Shown here in pieces: positions 1-11,019 of a stretch of 64,000 nt of DNA. Position 1 is the stretch's first letter; the number at the start of each line of letters is the position of its first letter. A program made the translations under genes and the position numbers. The notes below the pieces were generated by a model. That model saw only the letters and a list, made by a program, of their open reading frames with translations. It ran no database searches and was not told the origin of the DNA. Source of the stretch: Gentiana macrophylla (taxonomy: Eukaryota > Streptophyta > Magnoliopsida > Gentianales > Gentianaceae); NCBI GenBank assembly GCA_026214975.1, contig JAOBSW010001018.1:1-64000 (forward strand), given 5' to 3'.

Positions 1-364
1 TGAGTTCTTTTGCTTTCTTTGCTTTCTGAATTCTCGTTTGAAGAAATCCTTCACACAGATACAGATACGAGAATACGAGATCTTGGGGTTATATAGGTCA
101 CGGGTACATAGGGATTTGCGAAAATATTACAAATATAATTAAGAATTTTCAAATATATTAAGAAGTGATTAAATATCATTAATGTATGGCTAAAATCCCT
201 ATTACGTACATCATTTGACTATCATAAATACAACAATTGAAAAGTGGTTTGATGAATATAAATTAGAGGTAAAATAAAGAAAAATGTTAATAAATGCCTT
301 CTTGGTATCGAGTGGTGGATCAAGATAAATTGTTGAGAAACCAAAAATATTTTTAAGAGTAAAA
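1..364. other. Anonymous AT-rich DNA
   Basis: No open frame with protein-like composition, no terminal repeats and no tandem repeat seen. It ends at the target-site duplication of the first MULE MITE. Confidence 0.5.
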
Positions 365-373
365 AAAAATTTA

Positions 374-755
374 GGGGAGCGAGGAGAAGAACGAAATATT
401 TAAATCAATTGAGTAGAAGGACAGCTTTTTGAAACTTTTGCATAAAGGACAAAACTATTTATTCATTTGTCGAAATTACTTGTGTTGAAATTCCTTTGTT
501 TAAATTCAATGATTTGAAATTCATCTTTTAAATTACTAATTTTCAAAATTCATAAATCGAAATTCACTAATTTTAAGGATTCACTTCAATAAAGTTTTGA
601 CCGGGATTCACTAGGGAGATTCACCGATTTTAAGGATTCATTTGTTTGTCCTTCTCGCTATAAAATTATGCATTGTCCTTCTCCTATAAAAAATATGTAA
701 ATTTGTCTTATTCTTAAAAATATTTTTTAGATTGTGTCCTTATCCCTAATTTTCC
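374..755 (+). mobile_element. MULE-type MITE, family M1 (copy a)
   Basis: A 382-bp non-autonomous element flanked by a perfect 9-bp duplication AAAAATTTA (365-373 and 756-764). Its ends are imperfect inverted repeats: GGGGAGCGAGGAGAAG at the left, and the complement of GGAAAATTAGGGATAAGGAC at the right. The interior holds short repeats of the type ATTCACnGATTTnGGGATTCA. A 9-bp duplication is the Mutator-like signature. The same family recurs at 16019, 19941, 24716 and 49613. No coding capacity. Confidence 0.8.
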
Positions 756-920
756 AAAAATTTAATGGGGTCCAAAAAATTTTCTATAGGAAAAACATAA
801 CATTTTTTGGTTTTGCATGGTGCGTGGACCCATTGTGAAACATGTGGCTCCGCCATTATTTTGGGACGGAAGGATTACTTCCAGAGCTGTAGCAGCTACT
901 ATATTACAAGAATAGCTATT

Positions 921-1016
<96 letters not shown>

Positions 1017-1052
1017 ATGTGTGTAATAATAATAATAATATCATATGTGTAA

Positions 1053-1124
<72 letters not shown>
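921..1124. repeat. Compound microsatellite (CA)n-(TA)n-(AAT)n-(TA)n-(TG)n
   Basis: CA from 921, AT from 937 to about 1012, an ATA-rich gap, then TA from 1061 to 1095 and TG to 1124. The open frame running through it is a repeat artefact. Confidence 0.95.
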
Positions 1125-1127
<3 letters not shown>

Positions 1128-1432
1128 TTGGCCCTTTATTTTAAAGTATTTACACCTGTTTTTATCTATTATTTCCATAGTTACATGTATAGAATTAAAT
1201 ATTCAAAATATATGGGTATCTGAAAAAAATTGACATATTTTTACCTATATCAAAAATCCTATGGCCACCCCTGATTACTACCCTTCTTTTGGTTGTATTT
1301 AAGCATTTTCGATAACTTTTCATTCATTAATTTAAGGCGGAAATTCAAAATTTATACCTATGGATAACAATAGTTTTTTATTTATACCTCTATTTTTAAT
1401 TCATACAATCATAACCCCGTCAAAATACTCAG

Positions 1433-1553
1433 TAGGCCGGGCTATTTTTTTAAAGGGCCGGGTTATTCTTCCAAGTAGCCGGTATAATTTTCGGTGAGGC
1501 CGGGCTAATTTTCAGTGAGGCCGGGCTAATTCTCGGTGAGGCCGGGCTAATCT
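1433..1553. repeat. Tandem repeat with GGCCGGGCTAAT core
   Basis: Four to five diverged head-to-tail units of about 27 bp, each carrying AGGCCGGGCTA followed by a T-rich stretch and CGGTG. It is GC-richer than its surroundings. Function unknown. Confidence 0.75.
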
Positions 1554-1699
1554 TCCTCCCTCTTCTTCCTCGATCTATGGCAATTTACCAGCCCAAACCC
1601 GAATCGATTACGGTAGTTCGAATATTGAGAGATTTGTAATATTGTTACCAGTTCATCCCTGTAAGCATTCAATCTACAAAAGGTGAGGAAATTCCTTCA

Positions 1700-1920
1700 A
1701 GTTGGATTTTAGAGATAGAATGAAATGATTCTCATTAATTAGGATAGACTGCAAACGCAGTGTACATATAGGAAAGAATGTGTAACTAACTCTACACACA
1801 ATCCAATACAAGATCTTATCTAGATAGGCCACCTCAGCACATAGAGAGGATTACATAAATACCCCTACAACATACATAAGTAAATAGTAACATTATTTAA
1901 CTTCCCCCCTCAAACTCAAG
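1700..1920 (-). repeat. Copia 3' LTR and polypurine tract
   Basis: On the minus strand a purine run (TTTGAGGGGGGAAG) at 1901-1920 precedes TTAAATAATGTTAC, followed by about 190 bp without coding potential. This is the expected position of the polypurine tract and the 3' LTR. The outer LTR edge is not defined because the 5' LTR is absent for comparison. Confidence 0.55.
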
Positions 1921-1949
1921 GTGGTGTCTGCTACATTGAGTTTGGCTCT

Positions 1950-3560
1950 GGTTTGAGTGAATTTGGTGTTGGACAGTGGCTTTGTCAGGCAGTCAGCAAT
2001 GATCACATGAAGGGATGTATTTCACTTGAAGTTTATTTTGTAGGACTTGATCTCTCGACAAAGTGCACATCAATCTCTATGTGCTTAGTCACGGAATGGA
2101 ACATAGGATTGTGTGCAAGATGGTTAGCACTTATGTTATCACACCAAGCTGTTGGAGTTGAAGAAACATGTAGGTGTAGTTCATACATAACAGATTTCAA
2201 CCACTTGTATTTACTAGACTAGATGTGCAGAGCTACGTACTCGGACTGCGTGCTTGACCGAGACACAACATCTTTGTTTCTTTGAGCTCTAAGAAATCAA
2301 TGATTCTCCCGAATGAAGACACAGTGCCACTGCATCTTGACCTTACGTCTTTTTTGTATCACAGGCCCAATCAACATCACTAAAACCACTAATATGAATA
2401 GAGGTGCTTGGTTGAAAGATGAGGCCATAATGTAAAGTACCACTTGACATACCCGAACATTCTTTTGAGAGCTTGCCGGTGAATAAGTCTATGCTTGTGC
2501 ATAAATTGGTGAGTTGATTCACTCATAGGTAAGGTCAGGTGCAGTGTAGGTGAGGTATTGAAGTGCCCCAAGGATATACGTAAATGGTAGGAGTCTCCAT
2601 AAGGTCGAATCTTACGAATTAAGATCAACCCGAGTGGCACATGGGAGTTGAAAGCAGGTTTAAGGTGTTCCATACAGTAACTTTGTTGATTAGGTATTTG
2701 GCATACAATTCTTGATTAAGATACAAACCACCGGCATTCCTATGTGCTGGGAGAGCGCTTGAAAGTAAGTCAATGGCCCCAGGTCCTTCAAAGCAAACAC
2801 GCAATTCAACTTTCCCATAAACCGTTTAATGAGTGAAGGGCAATTCCCGTGATTCGAGGATATCATCAACATAGACCAGGTAGGTACATCGGTGGTGTTC
2901 TGGTGCTTGTAGATAAACAATGATGTGTCGATTTTTCTTGTAAAACCCGAGAAAGGAGATGTTGTCTTAGTTCTTCAAACCATGCCCTGGGGGCTTGTTT
3001 CAAACCATCACGGAGCCTTCCTTAGATGACAAACATGGGATGGTTTGTTGGGATCTTTGAACCCTTACAGTTGAGGCATGAAAACATCTTCATATAGAGT
3101 GCCATTCAAGAAGGCATTGTTGATGTCTATCGGTTATGGGCGATTTAAGGACACAGCAGCCATGACTAGGACAACTCGATCGTTGATGCTTTGACTCTTT
3201 TGGACTAAAAGTCTCTTTCATAATCCACATCGTGGTGTTTGAAGGAACCCCCAGCTACAAGTCTAGCCTTGTGCTTTAATATGGATCCATCCCGGGTTTA
3301 ATTTAAGTTTGAAGATCCACTTGTTGGCAATCGGATGTTGGTGTGGTTATGCGGTACTTAATCCCATTTTGGTTCCTTAACAAATGCATATTCCTCCTTC
3401 ATTGCTTGAAGCCATTGAGGTGATTGATGGCCTCATGCACCTATTCTTGGTTGATTGGACATGGCGTGGAATCTTTCACGCATGACACGAGAAGGTTTTG
3501 GGTTTGACAATGCCACTTTTGCTCTTAGTTTGCATAGGATGGTGATTGAGCAGGAGGTAT
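1950..3560 (-). pseudogene. Copia reverse transcriptase/RNase H remnant
   Basis: The minus-strand frames read reverse transcriptase then RNase H. Near 2690-2920 the segment ending in KDLGPLTYF is typical of Copia RT just after the catalytic YxDD box. The box itself is degraded here (a WSMLMIS-like reading). The frame breaks at several points, and stops occur in every frame over the domain, so no functional protein is possible. Confidence 0.8.
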
Positions 3561-3849
3561 GGGACTGTTGATAGTATTGTTGGAGTTAGAAGGAGAATTT
3601 GTGTGTGTGGTAGGGAGGATGTTGGTGATGATCCAGGATCGATAGAGATGTTCTGGAGATATTGAAAGAAATGTCACTAGGCTGTGAGGTATTTGGCGTG
3701 GTGTTGATGGTGGAGGAGTTTGATGTGGTGAGTCATGGTGTGGTGTGATGTGAAATCTGGTATGGTATCTTGAGGGCCGAGGTATGGTATTTGTGGGAGT
3801 GAGATTGGTGATTGAAGGTCCTTTGTTGATGTCTGTGCCCAGCCAGTTT

Positions 3850-4720
3850 CATCGAGGATGAGTGAAGGGACATGAATAGAATAGGAGGGTGCACAAGAAG
3901 TAGTGGAGGTGGAATCGAGAAGTAGGATGAAACAATTTTGATAAGAAACTCATGTTCATTGAAGATAACATCCTTTGAGACATAGATCCTACCCGGTGAC
4001 ATCTAGACATAGATACCCCTTGTGGTCCTGACTCACTCACAGGAACACACATTTCTTGGTGTGAAATTGAAACTACTGCTTTTGGAAAGGTCTTAGGTAG
4101 GAAAACAAGCGCAACCAAACACTTTAATTAGGCTTAGATCATGTTTCTTGTGATAAAGACACTCAAAAGGTGATTTGTTTTTAGAGCAGGAGTGGTAAGC
4201 CTATTGATGATATAGACTGAGATATTGAAAGCTTGACCACCAATGAGTCAAGGGCATAGATGAGTCGAGCTAGAAGGGTAAGGCCAACTCTACTACATGC
4301 CTATGTTTTCTTCTCTCTGTGCCATTTTGGCCATGAGCACGAGGGCATGAATGTCAAAGACTACCCACGATCCTTCAAGTAAGTAGCAAAGGGTCTAAAC
4401 TCACCCCCCGTCAGTTGGACACATTTATGGGGGTGTTAAACTGCTTTTTCCACAAGAGTTTTAAAGGTGATAAAGGTTTGTAAAGCATCGATTTGTTAAC
4501 TAGAGGATATATCCATGTGAATCTGGTTAAGTCATCAACAAAATTGATATAGTAAACATAGCCATTTGAAGAGGGCGTAGGTGCAGGTCCCCGCAAGTCT
4601 GAGTGTATCAAATCAAGAACATTAACATATTTAGTGGTGGAGGTAGGATAGGGCAAGGCATGAAGTTTGCCAAATTGGCAGGCATCACAAAAATCAAACT
4701 TTTCATTAAGATTCACATTA
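3850..4720 (-). pseudogene. Copia integrase (GAG-pre-integrase plus rve core) remnant
   Basis: The minus-strand frame at 4411-4716 has FCDACQFGKLH (end of the zinc-binding GAG-pre-integrase module), then LDLIHSDLRGP and INFVDDLTRFTWIYPL. The last two carry the first catalytic Asp of the rve core and the following conserved strand. Downstream frames continue in pieces to about 3733. Interrupted by stops and frame changes. Confidence 0.85.
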
Positions 4721-5455
4721 CAACCATTTCCAAGCTACTAGAAAACTGACTAGGACTGATACTAGACTCAACAGCTAGACTGCTGAACTTATTACAATGA
4801 GACTCAATTGAAGTGGACTTCAGACTAGGCTTTTTGGAGTGAAGGGAGCTTGGAAACTGCAGCTGGTAGAGTTCCTTCCAGAAGAATTTTCCCTGTAGTT
4901 TTGTCCTTAACAACACAATAGTCAGAGTGAAATTCCATGAACACATGATTATCAGTGGTTAACTTAGAAACACTTAGAAGATTTTTAATGATGTGTGGAA
5001 CATGAAGAATGTTGGTGAGATTCAGTTAGTGTGTGTAGTGGGAATCATAGTGGTACTACATGTCTAATTGAAGAGACTCACCATTTCCAACCGTGATGAT
5101 GTCGATCCTTCATAGCCCTGGCTCAAATTGTAGGCTGTTCAAATATGAAGTTATGTGGTTAGTAGCATCACTATCTCGCATACCGACTTGCATCACTCAC
5201 ACATTCGAGGGAGGCAAAGTAAGGCTGCAGAGTTTCTGTTTCCACTTCAGGTCATGGCTTTGTCGAGGTAATTGTAGTGTGCTCGAGTGTAATTCGAGTC
5301 ATACCTGTAGTAGCAATCAATGCCTATATGTCAACCCGATTACAAACTTGACAGGTTGGCCTGGGTGCATTTCCTTGGTAGCCTCCTCTGTTTCCACCCC
5401 TATTACCTTGGTAACCACCTCTGTTGTTCCTACCTCGACGTTACTACGTGTTTAA
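4720..5455 (-). pseudogene. Copia gag C-terminus/protease remnant
   Basis: Near 5340-5450 the minus strand reads a Gly/Arg/Asn-rich stretch followed by PTCQVCNR, the start of a gag CCHC knuckle. It then runs into a protease region that is broken by stops and frameshifts. The coding similarity ends abruptly at about 5455, marking the truncation. Confidence 0.65.
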
Positions 5456-6177
5456 TGTGTAAAATGATATTTTTGTCCATTTATTATGAATTTATCATTT
5501 TTAATCACACAACATGTAGTAACGTCTTTCTGGACTCATTTATGATTTTTTTTGTCCTTCTGACCCCTCCCCTAATTTAATGGTATTTACTTATTTTTCA
5601 ACATGGTTCTCATTTTGCATATTCGAACAATTAATATGCATATATATGCGAAGTTATAAAAAAATGCATATACAACTCTATATCCAACTTTTGAAATTAT
5701 GATTTCACCCCTATATGTGTACAAGTATCCCATATTAACTTTGAAATTATAATTTTACCCCTGCAGGATATTTAGGAAAATTACGATTTCACCCATGCAT
5801 TCTAAGCAAAAGCTCAAGAAATTTAATGATACAGGTCGTGAATTTATCATATTTTACAATTACTAAGCTTAATTTTATATATTATAGTTCAAACGGGTCA
5901 ATAGAGATCAATATATAAAAATAAGAAGGTCGGTACACATAAAATATGTACCTAAAAAAATTCAATGTAATATCTTTTTTAGCGGGTCAGATAACCCATT
6001 TGTTAGTATGTGTAGCCGCCCCTGATCCTAAGTATATGATATGTATCAATGCCAGATACGGGATACGTCACCAAACATAAGTTTATGTACATTATAATTT
6101 ATAGGTGATAAGTAAGATGATGGCCAAAAAAATAAAGGTGATAAGTAAGATGTAACAATAAACTTAGATTCATACCT
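5456..6177. other. Intergenic DNA without a recognisable gene
   Basis: AT-rich sequence lying downstream of DUF674 copy 1, where the other copies have a UBL exon. I searched the minus strand for QRLIF and LADYN-type UBL motifs and saw none. Confidence 0.5.
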
Positions 6178-6250
6178 GCACAAGGTGCATCGCTATAACC
6201 TGGCATGTTCGAACCTGGGGAAAAAAAAAAAAAAAAAAAAAGATTCACCA
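6178..6250 (+). mobile_element. Short SINE-like (5'-truncated) insertion with poly(A)
   Basis: A 73-bp insert carrying a pol III B-box-like GTTCGAACC, followed by an A-run of about 21. It is flanked by a 15-bp direct repeat CTTAGATTCATACCT (6163-6177 and 6251-6265). Poly(A) plus a long target duplication means target-primed retroposition. No A box or cloverleaf is visible, so it is either a truncated SINE or a retroposed tRNA fragment. Confidence 0.6.
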
Positions 6251-6263
6251 CTTAGATTCATAC

Positions 6264-6971
6264 CTTGCTCTTGTATCTTCTTCTTCTTCTTAAGAAATAC
6301 ATCGGTAATAACGGTGGTTGACAGAAACGCCGTCTTCAACAGCTCCAATGCTTCTTCGGTTCCAAATTTGACCTTCTTTTCTTCAAATTTAGAAACATTA
6401 AACTTGTTCATCATTGACAGCATAGCCATGGCTGATATTGGCGTTACAGATAAATCATCAGATATTATGTAAGAAACCACCTCCTGAACATAACCCCCTT
6501 CTGAAACTTGGTCTCTAACATTAATAAGGTCATCAGAACCAGGAACGAATTTGATTTCATGGTTCATCTTTATGGAACAACCAGGGCAAAAAGCACCATT
6601 AATAATGTTTGTGACACCTTTTTTGCACTTTGGATCCCCACAATTGTATAACTTCCGGAGAAATTATGGATGATCGAGATATCGACAACAACGGAATGTT
6701 GGTAGCAGATGAAAAAACACTGGATTGAGAATGGAGTTTTTTTAACATTTGGTCGCAGATAAGTTTCTTCAAGATTTGCAACACTTGTGTGGATATTTCC
6801 GATCGAGCCCACCATTGATTCGCTTTTTGTAAGAAGCTTCATGGCGGTGGCAATTGGTAAAGAAAGTAGAAAGATTAGGAAATCGACGAAATCTTTTGAA
6901 GCTTCTGCAAATATTAATTTATTTGATTTGGGATCAATCATTAGTTTGATTGCCATTTCTTTGGTTGCCAT
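6264..6971 (-). pseudogene. DUF674 family, copy 1 (frameshifted; no UBL exon found)
   Basis: The minus-strand ATG at 6971 opens a frame with [19 protein letters not shown] and DFLIFLLSLP, the N-terminal signature of plant DUF674 (PF05056). The match then moves through three frames (breaks near 6745, 6715 and 6660, at A or T runs). It continues with a CX4C...CPGC putative zinc knuckle, SYIISDDLSV, MMNKFNVS and EEALELLKTAF up to a donor AG|GTATGAA at 6264/6263. Other copies have a UBL exon after this donor, but none is recognisable here. A retroposed insert has duplicated the donor. Function of DUF674 is unknown. Either a pseudogene or damaged by assembly indels. Confidence 0.8.
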
Positions 6972-8560
6972 ATTTTCTGAAAGGAAAGTGAGAGAAAAGG
7001 AAGAATCTTGAAGGTGTATTTTAGAAGAAGACAATAATTTAATTAGAACTCAGAAGCAAAGTCTATGATAGATTGTCCCTCCGTCTTTCATTTCAAAATT
7101 CAAATCCCTTGTGCTATGTCAAGAAATTAGGAGCATATTCCCAATGTATCTGTCAGTTCCCAATGTACTCTCGTTCCACTAGTAAACACCACAATAGGGA
7201 AAAGATCCCCAACGGTGCATCATCAACAAGTGCATCAACAAGTGCATCAAAACGGTGTCGTTTTGATCTAAAACGACACCGTCTCGATATGATTTTAAAA
7301 ATAAAAAAAAACACACAGTTGAAACGGTGGCGTTTCGTGTCGAAACGACACCGTTTCGCTACACCTCGACTTGCACAGCTCCATTTGTACCGGCGGGGAT
7401 CGAGCTCCCACCACAATATCCCATCTTCGTAAATAAACTTGTGTCCGATTCGTTACACCCTTGGTTTTGAAATAACTTAGCGGCCAAAAATTTATTCTAA
7501 TAACTGAATCAGTTATATTTTCAATGCAGTTGTTATTTTGTTTTTTCTATATCTACTATTATTTATTAATAAGAGAGAATAAATACAACATTGTATTATT
7601 TATCGACTAAGGTTTTTTTATAGTCATTTTGGCATTTAAATTTAAGCATTAACTTACATCATTAATATACATGATTTTGGCAACTACATCGGTTATTTTC
7701 GAATACATGTAGTAGCGTTTATGATTGTTTGTTCGTTTATGCTAATTAATCGAGCTCAAACATTATTATGGGCTTGTTTGTTAAACGAAAGAATACGAGC
7801 ATTGATAATGATTGTTCGATAATGTTCACAAACCAACTCACATAAAAATACCAATTAATGTACAACATAACTCAAACTCAAGAGATGATAAGACATTTAT
7901 TTATCTAATAGAGACTATAAAGTGATTTATATATAATATTTAGAGATTTTTTTTTTTGTCATATGATGTATGCAATATTGATCTATGATTTATTATTTTC
8001 GCATATGCATTTTATATTTTATACCTTAACGACCCAAAATCGATTGAACTCGAGCCAATCTCTAGTCGGAAGGCAAATATATGTTTAACGAGCCAAACTC
8101 GAACATGAGCTCGAATAATTCATCTTAGAAAGACCACCCCTATGTGCTAATCATATCCTAGTTTTAATGGTTTTGTTACGTGTTAAGTATCAACCTTTTT
8201 GGGACTGACACTGCCTCGTTTCGCCATACCGCAATGACCTAATCCTCTTGTTAGTATCAACGATTTAAATATGATTAGAAAATTTTGTCCACACCGTTCC
8301 CATGCAGAAACTTAGTTGTATGAACATGAATTACGTCATATTGACGTTTAGGATCACTGAGTTGATTTTTTTTAACAACAAATTATACTTTTATTGCAGC
8401 TAGCAAGAAACTATCATGACTAATCCAAGTTACAACAATCCAAACACATATGTAGCTTACAGAATTGAACCAAACTAATCAAAGTAGCACCAAACTAAAC
8501 AACGTACTAACCGTGACTTGAAGAGGTTTAGCTCTCCAATCCTTCTATTAGAGATCCACT
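6972..8560. other. Upstream flank of copy 1; repeat remnants
   Basis: 7228-7372 holds inverted and direct copies of AAACGACACCGT, a motif common in plant repeats. 7720-8140 holds scattered GAGCTCG/AACGAGCC words resembling the hAT-like element at 26863. No coding sequence seen on either strand. Confidence 0.45.
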
Positions 8561-8626
8561 GAAAGGAATATCGCTGAATATCGTTAAAGGTGTTCTCAAA
8601 AGACGGCAAGACCGAATTAAACATCA

Positions 8627-8745
8627 CGTTATTAATTGACAAAACACGCATATTAAGGATGTGAGTTATGCTTTAATTTAAATACAAAAATGATGCGAGC
8701 TAATACATTAACTCACCTCTTAATATGCGTGTTTTTGTCAACTAA
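8627..8745. repeat. Inverted-repeat MITE remnant
   Basis: TTGACAAAACACGCATATTA (from 8636) is matched by an inverted copy at 8708-8741, with an AT-rich loop between. It is a small fold-back element; the target duplication is not clear. Stowaway-like words (CATCCGTCTCAAAATA) follow at about 8805. Confidence 0.5.
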
Positions 8746-8829
8746 ATCAGTATTTTGGAACTGATGGAGTATATGAGTCCATAAATACATTTATTAACTT
8801 TCTTTAGTACTGCATCCGTCTCAAAATAT

Positions 8830-10867
8830 AACCTCTATTTTGAATACCAATGAAGTATCGTAGAACTCTAACCTCATGGTAAGGGTATTTTTCATCTATT
8901 CAAATTTGTTTCCTTTTTATTTAGATCTTTTCTCCCGCCTCAAAATGCTAATAACTGAACTAAGTTGTGAAAAATCTATAAAAAAAAGTTCTAGGAATCC
9001 TTAAACTTCTTAAGTTTCGTGTTTACAGAAAAACAAAGTGGCTTAAGTTCTCCACAGCTCCCCCGGGAAAGCACGCCTGAAGCTGGATTCTCATTTTGAT
9101 TCGTTCTAGGTTTGTTTGCAGATCATAATGCTGAAATCGACGTAGATCAGATTGTAGAAGTTCTTTTAGGTTCAGAATCTCTGTTAGAAGGTAAAGTCTA
9201 ATATTTTCATAGAAATTCTTGGCTTTGATCTTAATTAGGTTAATACCTCGTATTATTGTATTAAATTTGTTGTTGGTTTGTAGATTCAGATAGATTTGAA
9301 AATTAGTTTATGTTCAGTTGGTAGTTCAGCTTGTTTAAAAGGTAAGCATGTCTTTTTTTTTAAAATAAAAAATACGTGTTTTTATTGTTTGATGATTGTT
9401 CTAAAGTAAATTGTTCTCCAAGTTTCATCATGTAATTTGTTAGTTTATGGCTATTTGTTGCATCTTGCCGTTAACTACTAAAGAATTAAGTATTCTGTGA
9501 CGTACGAAGTATTTCCAAGTATTATGTATTTTATGAAAATTCTTGCAGCTTGTTTTTTTTATATTTTTGTCAAGTAGATTGAGATTAGGGTTTGGAAGTT
9601 TGGTGTTGGTATGGTTTTGGCCTTTTATGTGATAGCATATATTGATAACCGGTATAAACAATGAACCTGATTTATGGGCTATTATTTGTTCTTTGAAGAC
9701 GGTTGTTCGTGGTTAAGTACTAGATAAGAAATGTGATTTACCATCCGGGTACCATGGAGGGTGCCTCCCATGTTGCACCTTATGGCCTTCTGGGGGGTTT
9801 CACCTTGTGCCTCGCTTGAATACTCGGTTAAACCTCCGTTTCGACTATGTGTTCATCAAACACTGTTGTTATGCATAGATTGCGCTATCTGTTATGTGTA
9901 AGTTTTATTTGTTTTTGTAACTATATACATGTAAATCTAAATGTAACCAAAATGTAGAGTAAGTAAATATATATAGTAGATGTAGGATCATGTTTTATGC
10001 GTTTCAAGATGTTTTCCCAAGTATTTTGTTATACTATGAATGCTTTTAAACCGTATCTTTTGAAAGTATGGTAAGAAGATTCATGTTATGTCTTCCGCTT
10101 GACAAATTTGAATCTATCTTTTGATCTTCTACTTTTTCTTGGCGTCTAGCTAGTGCTCATTCCTTTATTTGAAATAATAAGATGTAGGTTCATAATTGTT
10201 TTGATGACAAGCTTGGGGGCAAGCTTATAAAATGAAGTCTTAGTGATCCTTGTGTTTTATTAGTTTCATTGTTGTCGTTTCTTTTGAATAAGGCATGAGT
10301 GTCAAGTAGTTAGTAGTTTTCTGTTTAGTCAAGTTTGGTTGTAATAGATGCTAGCACTTGTTTAAGTTATTCATGATTTTAGTTTGTTGACAATGGTGTT
10401 CTTTTTGGTTTGTTTCCCGAGTGTTTGAATGTTTTTCCTCCCGTGCGCTCTTAATACTATTATATTATGATCGGTTTACGTGGGTTTTAGGTCATTTTCT
10501 AAAAGCCACGGTTCAAGCGTAATCTCATTTGCGGTTAATGACTCGGTATCCGGAGCGAGGATAGTGCGGGGGCCTGTGAGACATTTATTACGTTTTTCTT
10601 CTTTTTTTACCCTTAATTTATTGTACATATTCACTAATTTTTCACTATTTTACTAGTGTTGTATTAATGATGATCAATGTGTATTTTAGACTTTTATAAT
10701 TAAAATTAATGATGCTTAACTATTTTCTTAAACTGTGTGAAAATGTAAATTAGCTTATATTTTGGGACAAAAATACATGCTAAAAGCAAAATAATGGAAC
10801 ATTTTATGGGATGGAGCTAGAGAGCTCTTGAATGACTTGTATCAAGTGATATTAAAAATATCTATGT
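8830..10867. other. Unannotated 2-kb stretch
   Basis: No protein-like frame. 9050-9200 is less AT-rich and has several AG|GTAA words, and could be leader or UTR sequence of a gene whose body is absent; this is speculative. 9735-9850 holds an anonymous GC-richer patch. Confidence 0.35.
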
Positions 10868-11019
10868 CACTACTACAAAAAAAACTAAATTGGTCACACA
10901 AAGAAAATGATAAAGATCTCAGTTTTTGTAAAACTGAGACAACGAGAATAAGAGAAACAATATATTTCCAATTTATTTGCTTTCATCATAGTTATTTAAA
11001 ATACCGAGATAATTTATAA

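Larger units (their letters stand above)
1690..5455 (-). mobile_element. Ty1/Copia retrotransposon, 5'-truncated and decayed
   Basis: On the minus strand the order is: gag zinc knuckle remnant (about 5340-5450), protease region, integrase (about 3850-4720), reverse transcriptase (about 2700-3450), RNase H (about 1950-2690), polypurine tract, LTR-like sequence. Integrase before reverse transcriptase is the Copia order. Single frames are short (77-101 codons) and switch often, so the element is dead. The 5' LTR and most of gag are missing; the copy stops near 5455. It probably needs an autonomous relative for any movement. Confidence 0.88.

Noticed and set aside
807..1052. 81-codon frame over the TA microsatellite
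   Set aside because: Composed of IY and TH repeats from the dinucleotide tract; not a gene.
9720..9850. GC-richer patch considered as organellar or rRNA insertion
   Set aside because: No recognisable rRNA, tRNA or organelle gene sequence in it.
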